DNA of 64,000 nucleotides from Prolixibacteraceae bacterium (GCA_003506435.1 DOAQ01000019.1:186001-250000); one strand, 5' to 3'. Positions 33,390-42,944 are shown, numbered from the stretch's first letter. Numbers and translations: made by a program. Notes: generated by a model not told the origin, from the letters alone.

Positions 33390-33986
33390 ATGAACCACAT
33401 GAATAGCAGTGAAAAGGCCAGTCGTCCGACGAGGCAGAAGTTGTCACCGGAAGAACGCAATGAATTACTCACCACATTAAAAGCCCGATTTGAGAAAAAC
33501 ATGAACCGCCATAAAGGTTTGGAATGGGCTCAGATACAAACAAAACTGGAAACCAATATCGAAAAACTGTGGCCGCTGAATGAGATGGAAGAAACCGGCG
33601 GTGAACCGGATGTTGTTGGTCAGGATGAAAAAACGGACGAATACATCTTTTATGATTGTTCGGCAGAAAGTCCGAAAGGCCGCAGAAGTGTTTGTTACGA
33701 CCATGAAGCGCTGGAGGCAAGGAAAGAACATAAACCGGGAAATAGCGCTATTGAGATGGCTGCTGACATGGGTATTGAGCTTTTAACCGAAGAACAATAC
33801 CGGGAATTGCAGAAACTTGGAAATTTCGATACGAAAACATCGAGCTGGGTGAAAACACCTGCTGAGATTCGGAAACCCGGCGGCGCCCTCTTTTGTGATC
33901 GTCGCTACGGCCATGTTTTCGTGTATCACAACGGTGCAGAATCATATTACGCTGCCAGGGGATTCCGCGGCTCGCTAAGGGTCTGA
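33390..33986 (+). CDS. DUF4256 domain-containing protein
   Basis: A 198-residue cytoplasmic protein. Almost its entire length matches the DUF4256 type, with LLTTLKARFEKNMNRHKGL, YIFYDCSAESPKGRRSVCYD, AADMGIELLTEEQYRELQ and FCDRRYGHVFVYHNGAESYY. No catalytic role is known for the family. It is the fourth gene of the ArsR operon, 9 nt behind doxX, a combination seen in other bacteria. Confidence 0.88.
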   Translation: MNHMNSSEKASRPTRQKLSPEERNELLTTLKARFEKNMNRHKGLEWAQIQTKLETNIEKLWPLNEMEETGGEPDVVGQDEKTDEYIFYDCSAESPKGRRSVCYDHEALEARKEHKPGNSAIEMAADMGIELLTEEQYRELQKLGNFDTKTSSWVKTPAEIRKPGGALFCDRRYGHVFVYHNGAESYYAARGFRGSLRV

Positions 33987-34109
33987 ATTTTGCACATATC
34001 CAATATTTCCTCCGGTTTCCAAAATAAATATCTGCATAACAGGCTGGTTGTCTCATAGGATTAATTTAAATTTCGGGAAACATTAAGTACAACGCTAAAA
34101 CATTGGCAA

Positions 34110-34130
34110 CAATTTGGCGCAACCAAATTG
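34110..34130. promoter_or_regulatory. Inverted repeat upstream of lipoprotein gene
   Basis: CAATTTGG-CGCAA-CCAAATTG forms a perfect 8-bp stem with a 5-nt loop, 46 nt before the lipoprotein ATG. It could be an operator; no T run follows. Confidence 0.35.
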
Positions 34131-34176
34131 AGAAAAATGTAATCTATAAAAAGTAAAATGTAAAAAATTAGCGGAT

Positions 34177-34848
34177 ATGAAAAAACTTATATTATTAGTC
34201 GTTCCTACATTATTCTTATTCTTTTCTTGTGAGCAGGATGATATCTTTCCCCGAGTAAAAAACACAACAAGCGGGGAAAAATGGACACTTCAAATAGGGA
34301 GCTCTCCAACAGAAGTCTATAATCAACTCCAGGAGTTAGGGATAGAGAAGGAATTTGATGCGGTAGCCATAGTGCATAGAAAACCTTTTTCAAAACCAGA
34401 AGAAATACAAAATTATCTTGGTTTATATTGGGCTATTACTTTGCAAAGCAAATCAGGAGTTGTAGAGCGGGCTCTTATCCAATTTAATCAGGATAAAGTG
34501 AGTTCCATAGAAACAGGTGGAGCTTTGTTGGACTATATTTCCACATGGCCTCAAGGCACATCAGATGAAATTGCAATCCATGTCAATGACCCGATTGATA
34601 AAATGTATGAAAAGTTATTGGCTATATACCAAATCCCAACATACAGTGATTATCAGATTATCCTTCCGGACAAGTCGCTGGATAAACCTTTCGATCCGGA
34701 TATGGCAAATTACGACGAATGGGCATTTGATTTTTCAGAAGCTATCAGTACAAGTAAAGTCGGAAGGTCTTTCGTAAGATTATTTTTCAACAATAAAAAA
34801 CTAGTTAAAATTACACACGAATATAACGAGAACGAAGTAATTAATTAA
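34177..34848 (+). CDS. Hypothetical lipoprotein
   Basis: A 223-residue protein with a lipoprotein signal (MKKLILLVVPTLFLFFSC, lipidation at Cys18) and no recognised domain. It is acidic and rich in Asp, Glu and Tyr, with predicted mixed alpha/beta content. It stands alone within the accessory island, behind a small inverted repeat. Its base composition is AT-richer than the core genes, consistent with transfer. No function is proposed. Confidence 0.75.
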   Translation: MKKLILLVVPTLFLFFSCEQDDIFPRVKNTTSGEKWTLQIGSSPTEVYNQLQELGIEKEFDAVAIVHRKPFSKPEEIQNYLGLYWAITLQSKSGVVERALIQFNQDKVSSIETGGALLDYISTWPQGTSDEIAIHVNDPIDKMYEKLLAIYQIPTYSDYQIILPDKSLDKPFDPDMANYDEWAFDFSEAISTSKVGRSFVRLFFNNKKLVKITHEYNENEVIN

Positions 34849-35221
34849 AGATTCAGAAACTACAGGCAACAAAAACAATGATTAATCAGAACAATGACTA
34901 TGAATAAAAACTGTTGCAAATCTAACGGAGTTGACGGCTCCGCCGGTAGTCGCTGACGGAGTGTGCCTCTCACTGCAATTACTTGCGTAATTGTGTACAG
35001 TTCTCGTATACAGCGGTTTCCCGAGTCCTTGGGCGGGAAGCGACTTTCCGTAATAATAGATACAGCCTCAACCGATTCCGGTTCCCAAAAAGAACAAATT
35101 TTTAAATCTGCCTGAATTATTTCCCCCTAATCAGCGAATCATGACGAATTAATTATTTTTGTCACCCTGCGCCTTTACGGAGAGGTGCACGATCTGCAAA
35201 ATAATGATAAATAACCTATGT
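34849..35221. other. Non-coding region with structured remnant
   Basis: The left part (34932-35060) holds GC-rich hairpin-forming sequence resembling the 3' end of a group II intron on the minus strand. The remainder up to the malic enzyme start has no recognisable feature. Confidence 0.5.
34930..35060 (-). mobile_element. Probable group II intron 3' remnant (domains V/VI)
   Basis: On the minus strand, GCTGTATACGAGAACTGTAC resembles an intron domain V, GTGAGAGGCACACTCCG is the usual joining sequence, and CTCCG(34938-34942 complement)/CGGAG(34957-34961) forms a domain VI-like hairpin. The lower stems are poorly preserved and an extra AATTAC/GTAATT hairpin interrupts it. The assignment rests on recalled sequence patterns and needs a covariance search. 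Confidence 0.45.
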
Positions 35222-37510
35222 ATGAATACTAAACAGAAATCAGACGCCCTGAATTATCATTCGGAGGGACGTCCCGGAAAAATCCAGGTAATTCCAACTA
35301 AACCGCACAGTACACAACGCGACTTGTCGCTGGCATACTCACCGGGGGTGGCAGAGCCATGCCTCGAAATTGAAAAAGATCCGCAATATGCGTATGATTA
35401 TACAGCGAAAGGTAACCTTGTTGCTGTAATTTCCAACGGCACAGCCGTATTGGGCCTTGGCGATATAGGAGCTTTGGCCGGTAAGCCCGTAATGGAAGGC
35501 AAAGGCCTGCTGTTTAAAATATTTGCCGACATCGATGTGTTCGACATTGAAGTCAACGAAAAAGATCCTGCAAAATTTATCGAAGTGGTGAAAGCCATTT
35601 CGCCTACCTTCGGCGGCATTAACCTCGAAGACATTAAAGCTCCGGAGTGTTTCGAGATCGAAGAAAAACTCAAGGAACAGCTCGATATTCCGCTGATGCA
35701 CGACGATCAGCATGGCACAGCCATTATTTCGGGCGCCGCCCTGCTGAATGCCCTCGAACTGGTCGGAAAGAAAATTGAAGACGTGAAGATCGTCGTGAAT
35801 GGCGCCGGGGCTGCCGCTTCGTCGTGCGCACAACTGTATATGCACCTGGGCGCCAAACTCGAAAACATTGTGATGGTCGACAGCAAAGGAGTTATCTCTA
35901 CCCGCCGCACTGACCTTAACAGCCGCAAGCGCCCCTTTGCTACTTCGCGCGAGATAAGCACTCTCGAAGAAGCAGTACGCGGTTCTGACGTATTTTTGGG
36001 ACTTTCGGTTGCCGGGGTTCTTTCGAAAGAAATGGTGCGCAGTATGGCCGAAAACCCCATTGTATTTGCACTGGCCAATCCCAATCCCGAAATATCGTAC
36101 AATGATGCCATGACTTCGCGTCCCGACATTATTTTTGCTACCGGCCGCAGCGACCATCCGAACCAGGTGAACAACGTACTGGGCTTCCCGTATATCTTTC
36201 GCGGTGCGCTCGATGTTCGTTCAACCAGTATTAACGAAGAGATGAAGGTGGCAGCTACACTGGCTATTGCCCATCTGGCCAAGGAGCCCGTACCGGAAGT
36301 GGTTACCTCGGCTTACAATACGTCGCACATCAGCTTTGGCCGCGAATACATCATTCCAAAACCGCTCGATCCCCGTTTGCTGGTAACTGTAGCGCCAGCC
36401 GTAGCCAAAGCAGCTATCGAAAGCGGCGTGGCCCGCAAAACCATATCCGACTGGGATGCTTATGCCGATCAACTGCGTCTTCGCATGGGACTCGACAATA
36501 AGCTCATTCACGGACTCACTGAAAAAGCCAAGGAAAACCCTAAACGCGTGGTGTTTGCAGAGGCCAACCATATCAATATGCTTAAAGCAGCCCAGGTGGC
36601 GCGTACCGAAGGTATCTGTATCCCCGTTTTGTTAGGCAACGAGGAACGTATTGCCAAGATTATTGCAGAGAACAACATCGATCTCGAAGGAGTTGAGATT
36701 GTAAACATGCGCCACGACCGGGAAGAAAGCCGTCGGCAGAAATATGCCAAAATGCTTGCCCAAAAACGCCAGCGGGAAGGAATGACCTACAACGAAGCAT
36801 ACGAGAAGATGTTCGACCGCAACTACTTTGGCATGGGCATGGTGGAAGCCGGCGACGCCGACGCATGCATTACCGGCGTTTATACCAAATATACCGATGC
36901 CATTAAACCAGCCATTGAAATCATTGGAATTCGTGAAGGATTGAAGCACATTGCCGGACTGAACATTGTAAACAACAAACTGGGTACTTTCTTTTTTGCC
37001 GACACGCTGGTCAATAACCATCCGAACGCCGATACCCTGGTTGATGTGGCCCTGCTTACCAACCATACCGTACAGTTATTTAATATTCAGCCGGTGGTGG
37101 CCATGTTATCCTATTCCAACTTTGGAGAACGCAACATAGGTAGCCCTGCCACGGTACACGATGCCGTAGCCCGTATTCATGCCGAACACCCGGAAGTACT
37201 GCTCGACGGCGAAATGCAGGTAAACTTTGCCCTCGACAAGAACCTGCGCCGCGAGAAATTTCCCTTCTCGAAAATCGACGGAATGGATGTAAATACACTG
37301 ATATTCCCGAACCTGAATTCGGCCAACATATCGTATAAGATGATGCTTGAAATTGGTATGAGCGAGACCATCGGGCCAATCCAGATGGGATTGAACAAAC
37401 CGGTGCACATCCTGAACATCGAAAGCTCGATACGCGACATCGTTAACATGGTAACTATTGCCGTTATCGATGCTGGTTTTGAAGAACAGAAGTTAAAGAA
37501 TAAAGCATAA
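35222..37510 (+). CDS. maeB: NADP-dependent malic enzyme MaeB (malic-PTA fusion)
   Basis: A 762-residue enzyme oxidatively decarboxylating malate to pyruvate. The N-terminal half (about 1-430) is the malic enzyme with SLAYSPGVAEPCLEI, GLGDIGALAGKPVMEGK, IPLMHDDQHGTAIISGAAL and NAD(P)-binding KIVVNGAGAAASSC. The C-terminal half (about 440-760) is a phosphotransacetylase-like regulatory domain (RVVFAEANHINMLKAAQV, NFGERNIGSP). Length and order are typical of MaeB. The ATG at 35222 is chosen; Met at 35204 is also possible. It is transcribed alone and followed by a strong inverted-repeat terminator. Confidence 0.95.
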   Translation: MNTKQKSDALNYHSEGRPGKIQVIPTKPHSTQRDLSLAYSPGVAEPCLEIEKDPQYAYDYTAKGNLVAVISNGTAVLGLGDIGALAGKPVMEGKGLLFKIFADIDVFDIEVNEKDPAKFIEVVKAISPTFGGINLEDIKAPECFEIEEKLKEQLDIPLMHDDQHGTAIISGAALLNALELVGKKIEDVKIVVNGAGAAASSCAQLYMHLGAKLENIVMVDSKGVISTRRTDLNSRKRPFATSREISTLEEAVRGSDVFLGLSVAGVLSKEMVRSMAENPIVFALANPNPEISYNDAMTSRPDIIFATGRSDHPNQVNNVLGFPYIFRGALDVRSTSINEEMKVAATLAIAHLAKEPVPEVVTSAYNTSHISFGREYIIPKPLDPRLLVTVAPAVAKAAIESGVARKTISDWDAYADQLRLRMGLDNKLIHGLTEKAKENPKRVVFAEANHINMLKAAQVARTEGICIPVLLGNEERIAKIIAENNIDLEGVEIVNMRHDREESRRQKYAKMLAQKRQREGMTYNEAYEKMFDRNYFGMGMVEAGDADACITGVYTKYTDAIKPAIEIIGIREGLKHIAGLNIVNNKLGTFFFADTLVNNHPNADTLVDVALLTNHTVQLFNIQPVVAMLSYSNFGERNIGSPATVHDAVARIHAEHPEVLLDGEMQVNFALDKNLRREKFPFSKIDGMDVNTLIFPNLNSANISYKMMLEIGMSETIGPIQMGLNKPVHILNIESSIRDIVNMVTIAVIDAGFEEQKLKNKA

Positions 37511-37592
37511 TGAGATAATTCTGAACGGGACAGGAGACATTTTAGCCTGAACAATCGGCAAAATTTTCTTTTGATTCTCATTCAATACATTT

Positions 37593-37639
37593 GAAAAATC
37601 AACCTTTCCCTTGATATAGGGTAAAAAGGTTGATTTTTC
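37593..37639 (+). terminator. Terminator of maeB; dispersed hairpin copy 1
   Basis: GAAAAATCAACCTT (37593-37606) and AAGGTTGATTTTTC (37626-37639) form a perfect 14-bp stem, followed by AGTTTTTACCC. The same arms recur at 38723-38785. Confidence 0.8.
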
Positions 37640-37794
37640 AGTTTTTACCCGTTACTACTCATACGGAAAGATAAAATCCATATTTATCGACCCGGAATTG
37701 AAATTCTTTTTATGAAATTTAGAACTATTATTTGTTACATCCCTTCGATTTCAACTTCTTTATGCACTGTCTATATCGAACGTACAAAAAAAAG

Positions 37795-37817
37795 CGGGTT
37801 ATCTGCAGGATAACCCG
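37795..37817 (-). terminator. Leftward terminator hairpin
   Basis: CGGGTTATC-TGCAG-GATAACCCG is a perfect 9-bp stem, and the minus strand continues with eight T residues. It is the likely end of the msrB transcript, about 380 nt beyond its stop. Confidence 0.7.
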
Positions 37818-38193
37818 TTGTCCATAATTTAGTTTAGCTAGATCGGAAAATAGATATTGGTTAAAAGAGAAAAGGTAGATATAAAGTTTTAATATAAAAG
37901 CTCTTATCTAAAAAGCGATGCTAATATAGTATTTCTTTCTTTACATTTTTTAAGAATTATTAAGAATTTAATAATGTTCGGAGAAACTCTTTTTTTTGCA
38001 TTTTGTAAAAGACAGCATATCAGACAATAAAATTCAAAAACATGTTATAAAATATATTTGAGGTATTTGAATACGAAGAGGACGGCTAAACAAAATATTG
38101 AATTTTTGACCGGAAAGATTCAAAAAAATAAGGTTCTTTTTCAATTTTCGAAGCAGATAGCAGCAGAATGAAAAAAATAACTAAAGATGGTTT

Positions 38194-38652
38194 CTATTTC
38201 CTGACACGGGAACTATCCGGAGATGCAGGAGTAAAACTCAGGGAAACAGAATTAACACAATGCCGGGTATTTTTAGAGGTAAAGCTCTCTCCATAAAAGA
38301 CATGCCCAAGGTGTCCACCGCAATTGGCACAAACAATTTCGGTCCTCCTGCCGTCAGCATCGGGAACTTTCTTTACAGCGCCTTCTATTTCATCGTCGAA
38401 AGAGGGCCAGCCGCAATGCGCATCAAACTTATCAGACGAACGATACAACGGGGCATTACATCGTTTGCAAAGATACGTGCCCTTTTTATCGTACGTATAA
38501 TATTCCCCTGTAAACGGGCGCTCTGTCCCCTTATTAACGATCACAAATTTCTCAAATTCGGTCAACGCATTGTAGGCATTCTCCTTTTTTGTTTCCTGAG
38601 CCATAACTTCTGAAGTAATAACTATGAATAGTAAAATAAAAACCTGCTTCAT
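38194..38652 (-). CDS. msrB: Peptide-methionine (R)-S-oxide reductase MsrB, exported
   Basis: A 152-residue repair enzyme reducing methionine-R-sulfoxide. CKRCNAPLY and CANCGGHLGHVF hold the four zinc cysteines, HCGWPSF is the conserved core, and RHCVNSVSL carries the catalytic Cys. An N-terminal hydrophobic leader (MKQVFILLFIVITSEVMAQ) predicts export, so it would act in the periplasm. The start at 38652 is preferred to a Met 10 codons earlier because it begins directly with the leader. Confidence 0.93.
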   Translation of the reverse strand: MKQVFILLFIVITSEVMAQETKKENAYNALTEFEKFVIVNKGTERPFTGEYYTYDKKGTYLCKRCNAPLYRSSDKFDAHCGWPSFDDEIEGAVKKVPDADGRRTEIVCANCGGHLGHVFYGESFTSKNTRHCVNSVSLSFTPASPDSSRVRK

Positions 38653-38935
38653 CTCTTTTTTATTAATACAACCGGAAGCCAATAATTGTTCATACCAGTT
38701 TTAATTCTACTTTAACACATTAGAAAAATCAACCTTTTTTTACCCTTCCCGATTGCTCGGGACTGAAGGGAAAGGTTGATTTTTCAGCTTTCACCCTTCA
38801 GGGACGGGATAAAAAAGCTGAAAAATCTTTCCCTACGGAGAATCTGTAAAAGTAGAATTAAGCGAAAAAATGAAATTCGTATATTTATTGGTTCAAAAAT
38901 TGAGAATTCAATATAACACTATAAACACACCAGTA
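38653..38935. other. Divergent intergenic region with compound palindrome
   Basis: It contains the second dispersed hairpin copy (38723-38785) and an overlapping one formed by GATTTTTCAGCTTT (38778-38791) and AAAGCTGAAAAATC (38816-38829). These could form alternative structures between the divergent genes. Confidence 0.55.
38723..38785. repeat. Dispersed hairpin copy 2
   Basis: The 14-nt arms GAAAAATCAACCTT and AAGGTTGATTTTTC are identical to those of the maeB terminator at 37593-37639, but the loop is longer and contains its own CCCTTCCC/GGGAAGG-like pairing. Confidence 0.75.
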
Positions 38936-39631
38936 ATGAAAAAAACATCTGTCCTTTTCCTGATATGGGGATTTTGTGTAGCAACCGTTTTTTCACAGGA
39001 ACAATCTATATCAAAACTAATGGAAAATTTCCATCTTTCAGCTTCCAGAGAAAAAGGGGGTATGGGAAACCAACTCGACTATTCCAATATTCCGGGAACC
39101 CCGTTTTTTAATGACAATTTCAAAAAGGGAGAAGTTACCACTACCAGCAACACAGTTGTCAGCAACGTTCCTCTGCGCTATAATGTTTATGCTGACGAAA
39201 TTGAATTTGAAGAGGAAAGTAAAAAAACGTTCTATCTCGATAAATCGACGGTAAAAAGTGTAAAAATCGGAGACTCAGAATTTATTTACAAAGCCTATTC
39301 CATGAATAATAAGCTGGGACGTTCGTATTTCGAGGTTTTGCTTCAGGGCAAGGCAACACTATTAAAACAATACCGTGTACAATTTGAGGAGGCCAAACCG
39401 GCAAAAGCCTATGAAGATCCCACTCCTGCTCAATTTAAATCGGCAACTCCTGAATTCTATATTGCTTTTGGCGATGCAGAAGCCGACCGGATTTCCAGTA
39501 GCAAACAATTGACGGAAATACTTTCGGATAAAAAAACGGAAGTAGCAGAATACATGAAGAAAAACAAACTAAAAATTGGTAATCAGGAAGATATTATCCG
39601 GATTATTCAATTTTATAATACTGGAAAATGA
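38936..39631 (+). CDS. Hypothetical secreted protein
   Basis: A 231-residue protein with a signal peptide (MKKTSVLFLIWGFCVATVFS) and no recognised domain. The mature part is charged with several Lys/Glu-rich segments (YVNADEIEFEEESKKTFYL-like) and ends with a helical region. It is likely periplasmic or outer-membrane associated. The ATG at 38936 is chosen because the 22 residues from the earlier start are not a leader. No partner is evident; it is flanked by msrB on the other strand and fumarase 178 nt downstream. Confidence 0.7.
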   Translation: MKKTSVLFLIWGFCVATVFSQEQSISKLMENFHLSASREKGGMGNQLDYSNIPGTPFFNDNFKKGEVTTTSNTVVSNVPLRYNVYADEIEFEEESKKTFYLDKSTVKSVKIGDSEFIYKAYSMNNKLGRSYFEVLLQGKATLLKQYRVQFEEAKPAKAYEDPTPAQFKSATPEFYIAFGDAEADRISSSKQLTEILSDKKTEVAEYMKKNKLKIGNQEDIIRIIQFYNTGK

Positions 39632-39745
39632 ACCGGAGGCTGCTTTTTTTGTTGCAATTTTCAGAAGCGCTTCTCCCGCATCTTAAAATACTCTTAAACC
39701 TTTGCCGATAAATCAATGCAAAGGCCGCTGTTCTTTATAAATCTT

Positions 39746-39753
39746 TATATTTG
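39746..39753 (+). promoter_or_regulatory. -7 box TATATTTG upstream of fumarase
   Basis: A perfect TAnnTTTG match lies 56 nt before the fumarase ATG. No TTTG was found at 19-21 nt upstream. Confidence 0.45.
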
Positions 39754-39808
39754 TTTCTAATTCATTTGAAATAAAAAACACAACTATTAACGCTCTATTT
39801 ACGTCACA

Positions 39809-41413
39809 ATGTCTGAATTTTTATACCAAAAACCATTTCCAATTTTAAAGGATACAACCAATTACCGTTTGCTGACCAAAGAATTTATTTCGATCGTTGA
39901 AGCAGATGGACGTACCATTTTAAAAGTTGCACCCGAAGGGCTTGAACTGCTGGCCAAAGAAGCATTTACCGATGTATCGTTCTACCTGCGCAGCGCCCAT
40001 TTGCAAAAACTTTCCGATATTCTGAAAGACGGGGAAGCAACCGACAACGACCGTTTTGTGGCATATACCATGCTGCTAAACCAGGTGATTTCTGCCGAAG
40101 GTGAACTACCTACCTGCCAGGACACGGGAACGGCAATTGTAATTGGTAAAAAAGGTGAAAATGTATACACCGGCGTTTCCGATGCCAAACATTTATCGAA
40201 AGGTATTTACGAAACATACCGCGACCGCAATCTCCGTTATTCACAGGTAGTACCTTTTTCGATGTTCGAAGAAAAAAACACCGGTAACAATCTTCCTGCA
40301 CAAATTGATATTTATGCAACCGAAGGAAACGAATACGAATTTTTGTTTGTAACCAAAGGCGGCGGATCGGCAAACAAAACCTATCTGTACCAGCAAACCA
40401 AATCGCTGTTGACAGAAGAAAATCTTGCAAAATTCATTAAAGAAAAAATTAAAGACCTCGGTACATCGGCATGTCCGCCTTATCATTTGGCCGTTGTAAT
40501 CGGCGGAACATCAGCCGAAGCAACCCTGGCAACCGTAAAAAAAGCATCGGCTGGTTATCTCGATCATCTGCCAACTGAAGGAAATGCAGGAGGCCAGGCT
40601 TTCCGTGATCTGGAATGGGAAGCAAAAATTGAGAAGATTTGCAGGGAAAGTGGTATTGGCGCCCAGTTCGGAGGTAAATATTTCGTACACGATGTGCGGG
40701 TAATTCGTCTGCCACGTCACGCCGCTTCGTGCCCGGTAGGTATCGGCGTAAGTTGCAGCGCCGACCGCAATATCAAAGCAAAAATCACTGCCGACGGCAT
40801 TTTCCTTGAAGAACTCGAAAAAAATCCAAAAAAATATCTTCCAAAAGAATCGCCTCACATGCAACCGGCAGTGGATATCGATTTGGATCAACCCATGGAA
40901 GAAATACTGAAAGTACTGACTAAATATCCGCCAAAAACAAGGCTAAGCCTTTCCGGAACGATGATCGTTGCCCGCGATATGGCACATGCCCGCATCAAAC
41001 AGATGATTGACGCAGGCGAGCCAATGCCTGAATATTTTAAAAACCATCCGGTATACTATGCAGGACCGGCCAAAACGCCAAAAGGAATGGCTTCTGGTAG
41101 TTTTGGGCCAACCACTGCGGGGCGAATGGACCCATACGTTGATGAATTTCAGAGCCTGGGCGGATCGATGATCATGGTTGCCAAAGGAAACCGCACGAAA
41201 CAGGTTACCGAAGCCTGCAAAAAACACGGCGGATTTTACCTGGGCTCAATTGGCGGTCCGGCTGCAATTCTGGCGAAAGAAAATATCAAATCGGTGGAAA
41301 TTGTCGATTTTGAAGAACTCGGAATGGAAGCCGTACGAAAAATCAGGGTTGAGAACTTCCCCGCCTTTATTATTGTTGATGATAAAGGAAACGACTTCTT
41401 TGATGAATTTTAG
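39809..41413 (+). CDS. Class I fumarate hydratase (iron-sulfur)
   Basis: A 534-residue iron-sulfur fumarase converting fumarate to malate in the TCA cycle. The N-terminal alpha-type domain has ELPTCQDTGTAIVIGKKG, KGGGSANKTYLYQQTKSLL and ASCPVGIGVSCSADRNIKAK with the cluster cysteines. The C-terminal beta-type domain has YPPKTRLSLSGTMIVARDMA, YAGPAKTPKGMASGSFGPTT and GGPAAILAKENIK. The single-chain form matches E. coli FumA/FumB in length. It is followed by a clear terminator. Confidence 0.95.
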   Translation: MSEFLYQKPFPILKDTTNYRLLTKEFISIVEADGRTILKVAPEGLELLAKEAFTDVSFYLRSAHLQKLSDILKDGEATDNDRFVAYTMLLNQVISAEGELPTCQDTGTAIVIGKKGENVYTGVSDAKHLSKGIYETYRDRNLRYSQVVPFSMFEEKNTGNNLPAQIDIYATEGNEYEFLFVTKGGGSANKTYLYQQTKSLLTEENLAKFIKEKIKDLGTSACPPYHLAVVIGGTSAEATLATVKKASAGYLDHLPTEGNAGGQAFRDLEWEAKIEKICRESGIGAQFGGKYFVHDVRVIRLPRHAASCPVGIGVSCSADRNIKAKITADGIFLEELEKNPKKYLPKESPHMQPAVDIDLDQPMEEILKVLTKYPPKTRLSLSGTMIVARDMAHARIKQMIDAGEPMPEYFKNHPVYYAGPAKTPKGMASGSFGPTTAGRMDPYVDEFQSLGGSMIMVAKGNRTKQVTEACKKHGGFYLGSIGGPAAILAKENIKSVEIVDFEELGMEAVRKIRVENFPAFIIVDDKGNDFFDEF

Positions 41414-41434
41414 AACACTGTAACGAATAGATAG

Positions 41435-41466
41435 AGGGCGTTCCGGTTGGGATGCCCTTTTTTTCG
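41435..41466 (+). terminator. Terminator of fumarase gene
   Basis: GGGC-G-TTCC, loop GGTT and GGGA-T-GCCC pair with a G-T wobble and are followed by seven T residues. Confidence 0.85.
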
Positions 41467-41544
41467 GATCACTGTATTGATGAGTATTCATATAAATACA
41501 ATTTATTAATGGAATATCAATATTCTTCGCAATACGACACCATT

Positions 41545-41577
41545 TTTGAAAAATATTTTAATAAATTCTTATATTGC
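41545..41577 (+). promoter_or_regulatory. Probable promoter of the aminotransferase gene
   Basis: TTTG (41545-41548), 21 nt and TATATTGC (41570-41577, six of eight matches to TAnnTTTG) lie 54 nt upstream of the start codon. Confidence 0.45.
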
Positions 41578-41630
41578 ACCCCGAGAAACTTACAAATCAT
41601 TATTCAACACAATCCATTAAAAACATCGGA

Positions 41631-42923
41631 ATGAACCCACAGGCTGCAGAACTTAACCAGATCATTCAGGAAAAAAATCCTGTAGTTTTCGAATTGTTAT
41701 CAGAGCGGGGAAAAAATATTTTCTTCCCCAAAAAAGGAATTCTCGGACAAACAGCAGATGCCAAAGGCACCAAAATAAATGCAACGATCGGCGCCGCCAT
41801 TGAAGACGATGGTTCGCCTATGCGACTGGAAGCCATTGCATCAAAAATCAATCTCGATCCGTCGCTGGTATTTCCTTATGCCCCAAGCTTCGGAAGACCC
41901 GATATCCGTGCCAAATGGAAAAGTATGATGTACGAAAAGAACCCATCGATGGCAGGGAAAGAATTAAGTCTTCCGATCGTGACCAACGCACTCACACACG
42001 GTATCAGCATGGCCGGTTACATGTTTCTGGATGAAGGCGAAAAATTCATCGTTTCCGACCTATTCTGGGGCAACTATAACCTTACTCTTACCAATGCATT
42101 CGGGGCAACTGCCGATAAATTCAATCTGTTCAAAAACGGCGGTTTCGATACCGAAGCCTTTCGTTCCAAGCTGGAAGAAGGCGGCATCGGCAAAAAGGTA
42201 GTTATACTGAATTTTCCAAACAACCCGTCAGGTTACACTCCAACGGTTGAAGAAAGCAAAGCGATTGTTCAGGTGATCCGCGAATCGGCAGAAAAAGGCA
42301 ACAAACTGGTTATTATGACTGACGATGCTTATTTTGGACTGGTTTTCGAAGAAGGCATTGCGCAGGAAAGTATTTTTGCCGACCTGTGCGACCTGCATAC
42401 CAATGTTCTGGCAGTTAAGATTGATGGCCCAACGAAAGAAGATTACGTATGGGGCTTCCGTGTCGGATTTATAACCTACGGCATAAAAGGCGGCGATGCA
42501 GCTTTGTATTCAGCGCTTGAAAACAAAACAGCAGGAGCTATCCGCGGAAATATTTCCAACTCGGCCAACATCTCGCAGTCGTTGTTGCTTCAGGCATTCA
42601 GCAATCCTGAATACCATCAGCAAAAACAAGCCAAGTACAACATCATGAAAGAACGCTACGAGGCAGTAAAAGAAGCTTTAAAAGAAGAGAAATACAGCAC
42701 ATATTTCATGGCGCTTCCTTACAATTCAGGCTATTTCATGTGCGTAAAACTAGCCGAAGGAATCGACGGAGAGGAACTGCGCCATTTACTGATCAGTAAA
42801 TACAGTATTGGAATTATCAACCTGAGCAATATCATTCGCGTGGCGTTTGCAGCCGTTGCCGCAAAAGACATGAAAGCGTTGTTCGAAGGAATTTACAATG
42901 CCTGCAAGGAGTGCAAAAAATAG
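41631..42923 (+). CDS. PLP-dependent class I/II aminotransferase
   Basis: A 430-residue fold-type I aminotransferase. TNALTHGISMAGYMFLDEGE is the substrate-binding start of the large domain, LNFPNNPSGYTPTVEESKAI holds the Asn/Pro motif, TDDAYFGLVFEEG follows, and KIDGPTKEDYVWGFRVGFI contains the PLP lysine (in DGPTKEDY). It resembles aromatic/aspartate aminotransferases but differs from AspC in the active-site wording, so the amino acid is not assigned. The start at 41631 fits behind the putative promoter. A terminator follows 22 nt after the stop. Confidence 0.85.
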   Translation: MNPQAAELNQIIQEKNPVVFELLSERGKNIFFPKKGILGQTADAKGTKINATIGAAIEDDGSPMRLEAIASKINLDPSLVFPYAPSFGRPDIRAKWKSMMYEKNPSMAGKELSLPIVTNALTHGISMAGYMFLDEGEKFIVSDLFWGNYNLTLTNAFGATADKFNLFKNGGFDTEAFRSKLEEGGIGKKVVILNFPNNPSGYTPTVEESKAIVQVIRESAEKGNKLVIMTDDAYFGLVFEEGIAQESIFADLCDLHTNVLAVKIDGPTKEDYVWGFRVGFITYGIKGGDAALYSALENKTAGAIRGNISNSANISQSLLLQAFSNPEYHQQKQAKYNIMKERYEAVKEALKEEKYSTYFMALPYNSGYFMCVKLAEGIDGEELRHLLISKYSIGIINLSNIIRVAFAAVAAKDMKALFEGIYNACKECKK

Positions 42924-42944
42924 AAATACAATAGCTTATAATCG

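Larger units (their letters stand above)
37511..38193. other. Intergenic region with two terminator-type hairpins
   Basis: It contains the maeB terminator (37593-37639) and a leftward terminator (37795-37817), followed by AT-rich sequence (37820-38190) without recognisable genes. The AT-rich part could hold the 3' untranslated region of msrB. Confidence 0.5.

Noticed and set aside
34177..34848. Immunity or toxin role for the island lipoprotein
   Set aside because: No domain or partner supports it; only a lipoprotein signal is visible.
36632..37066. 144-residue frame antisense to maeB
   Set aside because: A shadow of the phosphotransacetylase-like domain coding sequence.
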